Below are positions 24,366 through 35,065 of a stretch of DNA of 64,000 nucleotides, one piece after another. Every line of letters begins with the position of its first letter. Position 1 is the first letter of the stretch. Location of the stretch: the NCBI RefSeq assembly GCF_016097555.1, contig NW_024533072.1, positions 1-64,000 on the forward strand, written 5' to 3'. This DNA is from Gigantopelta aegis. Lineage: Eukaryota; Mollusca; Gastropoda; Neomphalida; Peltospiridae. The position numbers and the translations under genes are program-made. The notes under the pieces were generated by a model, which saw only the letters and a program-made list of their open reading frames with translations, made no database searches and was not told where the DNA came from.

Positions 24366-24870
24366 TAAAACATAGTGAAAACAAGTTTCGGTTCTGAATG
24401 ATGTTTAACTCAGAAGACCATAGCATCCAAAATCAAAACAAGGAGGAGGGACTAATTAGTCCCGTGAGTGGAGTACAGGTGTGTGCAATTCTTGCTTATT
24501 CCAAAAGTATGGGTCAGTGTAATAACTATCTTGATTTACCTTTTTATAGTAGTGCCACTATGGGCCTTCACTGTTTTTATAATTTATTTATATTAGTTGT
24601 GAATTGCCTATTTCATCAATATGAGGTTAATTCATTTTGAATTCTATATGTAATAATTATATATGAATGTACTAGTTGTTAAATTGGAGACAGAGCAGAA
24701 CATGTACATGGTTGGTGGCAGCAAGCTTCAAATGGACCCACAGTACTAATAAATCTCTAAGAGCCAAAATTATCTTCCTATTGACTGCCTCAAATTGGTT
24801 CATTCATTTCTAATTACTATTATTAGAACTTGTATAAAAATATAACAAGCTCAATCAAATACTACATCAT
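24366..24870. other. Repeat of upstream region, unit 2
   Basis: 24370-24785 repeats the leader region found before the full gene (gttctgaatgatg, cccgtgagtggagtacaggt) and a short piece of the gene start near 24700-24780, then stops. No gene is supported. Confidence 0.45.
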
Positions 24871-26574
24871 TCTAAAAATATTCCTATGACATGTTCACAT
24901 TAACAAATACATGTATGAGTAAAAAAGACTTAAAAAAGTGTGCAGGCTACAATACAACAAGACTGTCAGAAATAAAATCACAAACATGTAGATAAACAGT
25001 TCTTTTACTACTGCTAGAAGTTGGAGGTGACTAGATTTGAAGTCAGTAGTTGAACTATAAGATAGATACAAAAGTTGGAGGTGATCTATAGTTAAACTCG
25101 ACGATATTTGTGCAGTTACTTTCCAAACGTTATTGTATCGATTTCATACACTCCATAAAAGTCAGTGTAGTTGGCTATAATTTTCATAACGTAGATTCCA
25201 GTAGATAAAAGTGTTTATATTACCAATTGTTCCAGTACTTATAAAAGTGTTCCACAGGTGACCATAATTTGATTTAGTCTTCTTGTTTTAAAACATCCAA
25301 AAGAAATTCTATCAAATAGAACACACACATGATCAATATTACCATCATTGCTATAGACAATGTTCTTGATTTGTATTAAACAGAACATTTCTGTGTGTAA
25401 TATTTAGACGAAATACAATAGTTCTTTGTCATGTAGCCATACTGTTATATAATTGGATGCATTACTTCGATACCTCTGAATACCAGAGGATGTCCCATCT
25501 TCAGCTTCTAGAGATGTCAGCTTTATTTACTAGAGTTTTGAATTATATCGTAAATAGAAAACAACATGGTAGAACTGATATTGAGTAGGTGCCATGTATT
25601 TGCAATTACTTCCAATGTTATTGGTCAATTTCAACTCATAATAGTCTGTGTAAGTAGCTACAATTTTAATTTACGTGAGTTCCATTGGATACTGACAGTC
25701 ATTTACCAATTGGTCCAGTTCTTAAAAAGACATTCCACAGGGTACCCCAGTCTGATTTTGATCTTGTTTGAAACTGTCCAAGAAAAGTTCATCCACAAGA
25801 ACTGAAACACGATCTGAATTTACCATCAATTGCTGTAGGACATGTTTTTGATGTGCAAACAAGCAAGATTTTCCCGTTAATGCTAAATTAAGTTGATTGT
25901 TTCTCCACCTATGTAGCCATACTGTACTGTCATTTGATGCAGCACTTCGAAACCTATGAGTACCAGTAAATATTCCATTTTCAGCTTCCAAAACTAAATG
26001 GTATCATAGTTAGGATTAAGCAGGGGGGTTGGTGTTGAGGTAGGTGTAGGGTTTGTGTTGAGGTAGGTGTAGGGTGTGGTGTTGGGGTAGGTGTAACAAT
26101 TGTAACAGTGCATTTCTAATGTTATTTTTGTCAATTTCAACTCCATAGTAGTTCTGTTAATCAGCTACAATCTTATTGTATGAGTTCCAATAGATAATGC
26201 TATGTGTATTACCAAGGTCCAGTTACTTAAAAATACGTTCCACAGGTAGCCCCAATTAGATTTTGATCTTGTTCGAAACTGTCCAAGAAAAACTCCATTC
26301 ACTCTGAGTGAAACACCGATACTGAATTGCCATCAATTACTGTTAGACTGCGTTCGTTATTCGCATTGAATCACAAGTCCTTCGTTGTTAAAACTAAGTA
26401 CGATCGTTTCTCACTAGATGTAACCCACATGTTCGGTCATTTGATGCAGCACTTCGGAACATACGAGTACCCAAGGTTGTTCCATATTCTGTTCTTTATC
26501 TATTTGTCAGTGCACTACAGTTGCAGTGCAGTTGTAGAAATGTCACAACGGACTATGAGAGACAGCTTAAACAT
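24870..26574 (-). CDS. Surface protein with three YSNDG domains, unit 2
   Basis: Read from the ATG at 26572-26574: a signal-peptide-like start, domain 1 (about 26110-26480; SNWGYLWNVF, DYYGVEIDK), and a Pro/Thr linker (26025-26100). Domain 2 (about 25600-25991) has AENGIFTGTHRFRSAASN, VWLH, NSDRVSVLVDELFLDSF and YYGVEIDQITLEV. Domain 3 (about 25100-25520) has RYRSNASNY, IVYSNDGN and TDFYGV. A strong hydrophobic segment IYMFVILFLTVLLYCSL (about 24945-25000) is the likely membrane anchor, giving a type I surface protein of three related domains (inference for topology). Several small indels break the frame. The gene is the opposite-strand paralogue of the one-domain gene. Confidence 0.5.
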
Positions 26575-28030
26575 TGTCAAATGCGAGTGTGTCTTGCGAC
26601 GCGGGTACACGGATTATATAAAACGACTAGAAGGCAACACCCTAATCAATATCCCAACTTCGAATGCTCACTGGATTTTAGTACGACTTAAACATACTAT
26701 ATTGTCTACAACTCCTACCAAATTATACTAATTGAATATAATACGATAAAATAATTTACCTGATATTAGATATGAAGAAAGAAGTTTTTTAAATATTACT
26801 CTAATATATCCAAGCAGATTGTGATTAGAAAAACATAGCTCATTAATAAACTAGTTTTAATGCCAGGTAAATCACTACCCATATATCTATATATATATAT
26901 ATGTATGTAGTATGTGTATGTATGTAGTATGTATGCATGTACAATATGTAGGTGTTGTATGTGTGTGTCAGTGTTGTGTGTGTAATATATGAATATAGTG
27001 ACCTTTCTATACTTAATCAAATATCATTGTTAAATGCACACATGGTAACTCTTACATTGTGTTCATATAAGCATATCTGATATGATATTAGATTATAAAA
27101 CAATTAGGTTTACTCAATATGAATATACATATACATTGAGGTTGAAAATGAAGAATTTCTATTTAAGAGTACAAAGTACAGAGTTAGGATTATGGAAAAC
27201 AGGTTATAACTTTTTTACTGAGGTTTAAGTCTATTTCCTGTACGAGAGTGTAAATATAGTACACATTGTATTAATTTACCTGTGATAGAGGTGTACAAAC
27301 TACTAATGAGTTTAAACTCTGTTTTTTAACTTGTAGGATACATGTTATTATTGATTACAATCTGTTTCAAAAGTCATATAGTTTTTTCAGTTGTTTGTCA
27401 TCAAAATTGCTATGTAGAATATGTATATATATGTTATGTGAATTTCTATTCATGGTCATGGTTCAACATTGACCTAGAGAAAACCCATAGTAAGCAAGTT
27501 GTAGATGATAATATCATTTTCCTATGTTAGTGAAACTATTCCATTCTTTTCATAGTCATAGAGTTGATGGATAACAAAAAAAACCAAAACAAACTAGCTC
27601 ATGCAATGGTCCACGATGTAAACGTTTTATATTATAAACACTATGTAAACATTGTGATACTCCCGCACATTCCAATTGGCTCAAAAGCGTCGTACGCTTC
27701 TAGACCCTTCTCCTCCGATCAGATTATCTAAAAGGAGGAGGGGCTAGCTCAATAGACTTACATTCTTATAATCTATTGATTCATGCTAGTGACTGTGTTT
27801 ACATAGCAGCTGATATTACAAATAGTAGTACAGTCAAAAAGTATAATTATATAATTAATTAAATTATAATTAATCATACATTGGATAATATCATAAGAAC
27901 ATTTATAGTTATTTCATCGACGCCTTGTTCAATATTAATAGTTATTTGGTTTTGTGAGGTTATATTTTTATCAACAGTGGTAAATCAACTACCACACTAT
28001 ATACTCTGAATATTCCAGTGCTTTAAAAAT
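26575..28030. other. Intergenic part of unit 2
   Basis: It matches 20821-22180 of unit 1: microsatellite at 26880-26985, AT-rich tract, and the conserved CCAAT/hairpin block at 27665-27755. No gene is supported. Confidence 0.5.
27665..27755. promoter_or_regulatory. Conserved CCAAT plus hairpin block, unit 2
   Basis: It holds CCAATTGGC, AAGCGTCGTACGCTT, and CTTCTCCTCC paired with GGAGGAGGGG. It is a counterpart of 21820-21915, between the minus-strand gene ending upstream and the plus-strand gene at 28.4 kb. Confidence 0.4.
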
Positions 28031-28399
28031 ATAATTTCTATTCAAGTGGTACAAGGGTTATAGTTAAGGTTATGACAAAAGTCATTCTGGAATGATAGTT
28101 TCTCAGAAGTAAAGTAGCATCCTACGTCAAAGGAGGAGGGAGTAGTTAGGCCCGTTGATGGAGACAGGTGTACAATTCCAAAAAGTATGTCAGTGTAATA
28201 ACTGGTCTTGACTTTATAGGACATATGGTTCAGCGGAGTAGTAGCCACTTATGCGCATCAGTGATTTGATAACTTATTTATTAGTGGTGAAAACTAACTA
28301 CTCTGCAGTGTGCCTAGTTGGAGTATGAGGTTGACTTCGTCTATTCTATCTGTGGAAACTATATATGGGATGTACTAGCTTGTAGGTTGGAGATAGAAG

Positions 28400-29110
28400 C
28401 AGAACATGAACTAGTACTGGTGGGTTGAAAAAATATTGCAGCCAAGCTTCAGTGGGTGGAGGCACGCAGATCATTAATAAAACTCTAAAGACAATATTAC
28501 CTCTCATTGGAAGTTATAAACACTACATGTATCACAACGTACAGTGACTGCATGGTCAATATAGAATGAGGGTTTATCAAGGCTGTTAATATAAAGGGGA
28601 ACAAGTGGTTCTTAAATACAAGTAAGATTGGACAGTTTACTCTAAAGTTGTAGTTAATAGTGGAGAGAGACGGATGGAAATGTTTTTCAAAGCTAGGTCA
28701 AGTAGGCAATCCAGTTCCACTTCCCTAAAGGAGTTATAAGCTACAAATACCAATGTCTGAGTCTTCAGATGAATATGGTATAGAGATAGATAAAAGTATC
28801 TCTTCAATTTACTGTTTCTTGGTTCAATGTCAATAATCAATGTCATGAGTCAGTTATTAAAAGTAAGATGGAGGATCAATTACAAACTGGCCAGTACAGC
28901 TACTTGATACCAGGCACCTATGTAGCACATACCTACTGGTGGTGTCAAAGACGGTGATAAACATGATACAGAAGGCCTTACTCTTTAACAGATATACTTT
29001 GCCAATAGCAGGCACTATTGGAGGTGTAGTTGGGTGTTGCTGTAGCATTGCTGGTTGTTAGTACACTTGGTACGTAAAATGCTATAGGAAAAAGTCAGAA
29101 AGTGATTCAC
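28400..29110 (+). CDS. YSNDG-domain membrane protein, unit 3
   Basis: Same plan as the 22.55-kb gene: a GTSTGG start region, a diverged SNDG segment (near 28545-28575), SKIGQF (near 28625), GDGWxVF, SSDEYGIEID (near 28755-28795), a disturbed Thr stalk (28900-28960), and a C-terminal VAVA-like membrane segment near 29030. This copy has the most indels of the four, so it is either a pseudogene or poorly determined sequence. It is kept here as a gene because the whole plan from domain to membrane segment can be followed. Confidence 0.4.
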
Positions 29111-29449
29111 AAGATCTGTGTTGATCCACAGGATTGTTACTTTGGGCTATAGTTTTTTTAGACTTCAAAGAATTAAACTGAAATACACCATAAAATAGAT
29201 CTCAACTTTTTAGAGATTTAAATTTTATCAAAATTAAGCGAATAATAATGATATTATATGTAAATTGTACTGAGACATTTTCCTCAGATTTCTATAGTCA
29301 AAGCCTTACAATAATGCATACCTTTATTACTATAAACATACGTTTTAAGTTAATGTCATAAGTATCTTGTTAAAATAAAATTGGGGCCCCCCAAAAAAAC
29401 ATTGGCATGTGATTAACTGTATGGAACAATGCAATTAACTTTGGACTTA

Positions 29450-30240
29450 TAACTTTAGTTTTTCGAAGGTCGAGTCAAATAGGTAAATCCAGTTCAAGTA
29501 ACTTCAAGAACCAATCAACTCCAGTAATGGCTAAAATTACAGATGAATATGGTGTTCAGTTAGATAAAGATATCTTACAATTAATACATATCTTCTATGA
29601 ATGAGGCGATATTAAGTCTACTAAAAAATTCAGTGTCCTACAAAAATTTAGGTAAGTTCAATGATTGTGATTTCACTTGTTGCTGTAACAGCTGCTGGTG
29701 TTAATTAAGGTTGGTACTTCAAATGCTATAGGAAAAACCAAAAGACAGTAGTAAAACTGTGGATTTAGGTTATAATGAAGTCATACCAAAACATTTGTGT
29801 GGCTAGTTGTTTAACATTAATAATTTTGTTCTTTGGTTTGTTGAGTTTTATAATCATTTAAAAAATTCAGAATAAATACTTCAATTATAAATCAGCACAT
29901 ATATATTTTCAAAGGCATATAAAAACAATTTTTTGCCATTTGTGAGAGAGAAATTTGTTAGTTAGATGGAGTGGAACATGGAAACTAGTACTGGAAGTGT
30001 TCAAAAAACATCACAGCCAAGCTTCAAATGGGGCCCAGTGGATATGAATACTCAAAGAGGGACATCTTACATCCAATTTGGCAGTTATGAGCACTACTGT
30101 AATCAACTCTCAGTAACTGATGTTCAATATAGTACTTGATGGTTTATCAGAGGTTGTTGTTTCTTCTGAATACAAGTAAGATTGGACAGTTTAATCTAAA
30201 CCTGTAGTTCATAGTGGAGATGGATGGAATACAGCTCAAA
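29450..30240 (+). pseudogene. Partial YSNDG gene pieces and ADAL remnant, unit 3
   Basis: It mirrors 23570-24365: a 3' half with a TDEYGVQLDK segment (about 29530-29580) and a KCYRK-like tail (to about 29790), the ADAL last-exon remnant (minus, 29890-29950), and a 5' half at 29965-30240 with GTSTG and STTCNQLSVTDVQYS-like text. Both halves are incomplete. Confidence 0.5.
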
Positions 30241-30700
30241 AACCTAGTGACAAAAAAGTTCCCGTTTCTGAATGATGTTTACTCATGAAGACCATAGCAT
30301 CCAAAATCAACAACAAGGAGGAGGGGACTAATTATTCCGTGAGTGGAGTTACAGGTGTGCAATTCTTGACTTATTCAAAAGTATGTCCAGTGTAATAACG
30401 GTCTTTCCCTTTTTATAGTAGTAGCCACTATGGGCTTCTACTGTTTTTTATAGAATTTATTTATTTATTAGTTGTGAATGCCTAATTCAATATGGTTAAT
30501 TCCTTTAATTTATATGTAAGCCTTATATATTAGTGTATGAGTTTAAATTAGGAGACAGAGCAGAACCATGTACTGGTGGTTGCAGCCAAGCTTCAATGGA
30601 CCCACATACTAATACCTACTCTAGAGCCAAAATAGACGGCCTAGGAAATTGGTTCATTCATTTCTAATTATATTATTAGAACTGATAAAATTACAACAAT
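30241..30700. other. Repeat of upstream region, unit 3
   Basis: It repeats 24366-24870, again ending in a short gene-start piece near 30560-30620. No gene is supported. Confidence 0.4.
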
Positions 30701-32376
30701 CCAAATTCTACAACATTATATGACATGTAAACATTAAACAAACTACATGTATTGAGGTAAAAAGACTAAAAAAGTGGAGTTGCAGCTAAATAAAGACTGT
30801 CAGAAAGAACAAAAACTGTAGCATACAGTTCTTACTACTGCTAGAAGTTGAGGTGGAACCTAGAATTGAAGTAGTAGTTGAACTATTAAGATAGATACAA
30901 CGTTGGAGGTGATCTATAGTAAACAAATCGACGATTATTTGTGCAGTTTCCTTCAACAGTTATTGTTCGATTTTCAATCCATAAAAGTCCGGTTAAGGGG
31001 TTTTTGGGGGGGGGGGGGGGGGCTTATAATTCATAACGTAGAGCCAGTAGATAAGTGTTTATATTCCAATTGTTCAGTACTTATAAAAAGTGTCCACAGG
31101 GTACCATAATTTGATTTAGATCTGGTTTTTAACACCACCAAAAGAATTCTATCAAATCTAGAACAACACATGATCATATTACATCATTGCATAGACAATG
31201 TTCTTGATTGTTTAAAAAGAACATCTGTTGTTGTAATATTAGGACGAAATACAAATAGTCTCTTTGTCATGTAGCCACATATGTTATATATTGGCTGCAT
31301 TACGTCGATACTCTGAATACGGGATGTCCATCGTCGTCTAGAGATGTTGTCAGCTGTATCTACTAGCGTTTTAATCTATCGTAAATAGAAACAACATGGT
31401 AGAAATGATATTGATGAGGGGCATGTATTTGCAAGTACTTCCTATGTTATTTGGTCAATTTCAAACTACATAATAGTCTGTGGACGTAGCTACAATTTTA
31501 ATTACGTGAGTTCCATGGATACTGAAGTCATTTGACCAATTGGTACAGTTCTTAAAAAAGACATCCAGGGTACAACAGTCTGATTTTGATCTTGTTGGAA
31601 CGTCCCAAGAAAGTTCCCTCCACAAGAACTGAAACCGATTGAAGTCACATCATTGCTGTAGAACATGTTGTTTGATGTGCAACAAGCAAGATTCCGTAAT
31701 GCTAAAATAAGGTTGATTGTTCTCCACTATTAGACATACTGTACTGTCATTGGATGCAGCACTTCGAACATATGAGTACCACAGTAAATATTCAATTTCA
31801 CTTCAAAACTAATGGTATCATAGTAGGATTAAGAAGAGGGTGTGGTGTTGGGGGTAGTAGGTTGGTAGGGTTTGGTGTTGAGGTAGGTGTAGGGGTGTGG
31901 TGTTGGGTGGGTGTAACAAGGTACAGTGCATTTCAATGTTATTTGTCATTCAACTCCATAGTCGTCTGGTAATCGCTACAATCATTGTTAGAGTTAAGAT
32001 AGAAAGCTACTGTGTGATTCCCAATAGGTCAGTACTAAAAATACGTTACACCGAGTTAGCCCCAATTAGAATTTTGATCTGTGCGAAAAGGTCCAAGAAA
32101 AACTACTTCCACTATGTTGAAAACACGACTGAATTGCAATCATACTGTAGAACTGCGTTCGTTATTCGCATTAACAAGGTTCCTTCGTTGGTACACCTAG
32201 TTACGATCGTTTTCTCTATGTAACCACACTGCTCGGGCATTGGATGCAGCACTTCGGAAACATAAGAGTACCCAATGTTGTTCCATATTTGCTTCTTTAT
32301 CTATTGTCAGTGCACTACAGTTGCAGTGCAAGTGTAGAAATGTCACAACGACTATGGAGAGACGCAGCGTAAACAT
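30700..32376 (-). CDS. Surface protein with three YSNDG domains, unit 3
   Basis: The start (ATG at 32374-32376) gives the clearest signal peptide of the family: MFTLRLSIVVVTFLHLHCNC followed by SALTIDKE. Domain 1 follows (to about 31920), then the Pro/Thr linker with GVGV-type decay on the other strand (31835-31920), domain 2 (about 31440-31790) and domain 3 (about 30940-31350). A G run of about 20 bases (31003-31022) interrupts domain 3. The anchor region near 30780-30830 is blurred. Indels are dense. The plan is that of the unit 2 gene. Confidence 0.4.
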
Positions 32377-33838
32377 TGTCAAATGCGAGTGTGTCTTGCG
32401 ACGCGGTACACGGATTATATAAAAACGACTGAAGGCCACACCCATAATCAATATCCCAACTTCGAATGCTCACTGGATTTTAGTACGACTTAAAACATAC
32501 TATGGTGTACAACTACCAAATTATCTAATTGAATATGAATACGATAAAAAACAATTAACTTGATATTAGAATAGAAGAAAGAAGTTTTTTAAATATTACT
32601 CTAATATTATCCAAGTAGATTTGATAAGAAAAACATAGCTCATTAATAAAACTAGTTTTAATGCAGGTAAATACACTTATATATATATTATATATATATG
32701 TATGTATGTATGTGTAGGTATGTATGTATGCATGTACATTGTAGGTGTGTATGTGTGTGTCAGTGTGTGTAATATATAAATATATGACTTTCTATACTTA
32801 ATCAATATAGCATTGTTAAATGCACCCCTGGTAACTTTACATTGTGTTCATATAAGCATAATGATATATGATATATATTGATAAAGAATTAGCGTTTACT
32901 CAATATGAATATACATATACATTTGAGGTTGAAAATAGAAGAATTTCTATTTAGAGTCCAAAGACAGAGTTAGGATTATGAAAAAACAGGTTATAACTGA
33001 ATGATGTTTTTAAGTCTATATTTCCTGTATAGAGGATGTAAATAGGTCCACATGTATTAATTTACTTTTGAAATAAACAAGTACATGTATACAATCTACT
33101 AAGGAGTTAACTCTGTTAACTTTGTAGGATAATGTTATTTATTGATTACAAATCTTTTCAAAAGTCATATAGTTTGTTTTCAGGTGTTTGTCATCAAATT
33201 GCTATGTAGAATATGTATATATTGTTATTAAATTTGTATTCATGCAGGGTTCAACAATTGAACCTGAATAGAAACTCCATAGTAAAGCAAGGTAGTTGAT
33301 GACAATATCATTTTCCTATGTTAGTGAACCTTATTCCATTCTTTTCATAGTATAGAGTTGATGGATAACAAAAACCAAAAAAACTAGCTCATGGGTCCAC
33401 GATTAACAGTTTATCTAAATACTATGTAAAAATTGTGATACTCCCTCACATTGCCAATTGGAATAAGCCTCATACGCTTCTAGATCCTCCTCCTCCCCAT
33501 CAGCTCTATCTCAAAAAGGAGAAGGGGCTAGCTCACTAGAACTACATTCTTATAATGCGTATATAATTGTATTCATCTAGTGGGTGTGGTTTACATAGCA
33601 CTGCTATGACTGATACAAATAGTAGTACAGTCAAACATATCAACTGATTATGAAATAATTAATGATTAATTCATGCATTTTTATAATATCATAAGAAATT
33701 TTATATTTATGTCATAGACTATTTGTTCAATATTAATATTTTATTTTTGTGGTTTGTGAGTTTATATTTTTATCAAATGGTAATCAACTACCAAACTTAT
33801 GCTCTGAATACTTCCATTGCTGTTAAAAATGGCTTAAT
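32377..33838. other. Intergenic part of unit 3
   Basis: It matches 26575-28030, with the microsatellite at 32672-32775 and the conserved block at 33450-33540. No gene is supported. Confidence 0.5.
33450..33540. promoter_or_regulatory. Conserved CCAAT plus hairpin block, unit 3
   Basis: This is the third copy of the block: GCCAATTGG, TCATACGCTTCTAGA, and CTCCTCC paired with an AAGGAGAAGGGG arm that has one change. It lies upstream of the array's last YSNDG gene. Confidence 0.4.
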
Positions 33839-34244
33839 TTCTTTTCAAGTGTACAAGGTATATAGTTAAGGTTATGACGAAAACGGAAGGTCATTTCTGA
33901 ATGATGGTTTCTCAGAAGACCAGTAGTATTCTACGTCAATGGAGGAGGGACTAATAGTCCCGTGAGTGGAGTACAGGTGTACAATTCGGTTGTTTATTCT
34001 AAATTTGGAATAAAAGTATGTCAGTGTAATAACTGTCGAGTTTTACTTTGTAGGACGTATGTTATTCTAGTGAGTAGTCGGGGGGGGCCAATACGGGCTT
34101 TCAGTGCTTTCATAATTTATTGGTTAGTGTGGTGAACACTACATACATCTTGCAGTGAGCCTAACGGGGGATATGAGGTTGAGACTCGTTTTATTCTATA
34201 TGTGATAACGATATATAGATGTACTAGCTGGTAGATGGAGATAG

Positions 34245-34990
34245 AAGCCGAACATGGAACTAGTACTGGTGTGTTCAAAAATATCGCAGTTAAGCTTCAG
34301 GTGGAGTCACAGTATTAATAAATTAACTCTAAGAGACAATATTACCTTCTCATTGGAAGGTTATAAACACTTCATGTAATCAACTCACAGTGACTGATGT
34401 TCAATATGGTAATGATGGTTTATTCAAATGTTGTTAACCGTATTCTGGAATACAAGAAAGATTGGACAGTTTACATCTAAAGCTGTAGTTAATAGTGGAG
34501 ATGGATGGAATGTTTTTCATAGTTCAGGCCAAGTAGGCAATCCAGTTCAAATTAATAAAGGAGTTTATAATCTACAAATACACAACTGTCTGAGTCTTCA
34601 GATGAATATGGGTTAGGGAGAGATGGATAAAGTATCTCTTGCAACTTTTACTGTTCTTCTATCAATGTCAATAATCAATATCCTGAGTCAACTATAAAAG
34701 TAGATGGAGGGTCAATTACTGGCAGTACTGCTACTACTGATTACATCAACTACTGGGTAGGCACACCTACTACGGTGGTGGCCCAGCTATTGATGGTGGC
34801 ACAGAAGATGATACACCTGATGGATATGAATTATAGCAAGGCACTATTGGAGGTTTAGTGGGTATTGCTGCAAGCAATTACTGGTGTTATTCCACTTGGC
34901 TACTTAAAAATGCTATAGGAACCGAAGACAGTAACAAACAACGTGATTTAATTTATAATATCATAGCTAAAAATATTTGTGATGTATTTG
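34245..34990 (+). CDS. YSNDG-domain membrane protein next to ADAL (array end)
   Basis: This is the last and single copy beside the intact ADAL gene, perhaps closest to the founding arrangement. It reads EHGTSTG, TLRDNITFSLE, NQLTVTDVQYGNDG, SKIGQFTSKAVVNSGDGW (34460-34515), NVFHSSGQVGNPVQI (34510-34555), a disturbed DEYGxEID, VDGGSITGSTATTD (34700-34745), a Thr/Gly stalk (to about 34805), a GTIGGLVGIAA-like membrane segment, and a KCYRN tail. Its 3' end converges on ADAL, whose stop lies at 35066. A few indels break the frame. Confidence 0.5.
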
Positions 34991-35065
34991 TGCAACATTA
35001 ACATAACCATTTTTTGTTCTGTGGTTTGTGAGTTATATTTCTAATAATCAAAATACACAATTCAA

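Noticed and set aside
26796-27020. Tyr/His-rich open frame on the minus strand
   Set aside because: It is the translation of the GTAT microsatellite; the other units do not keep it.
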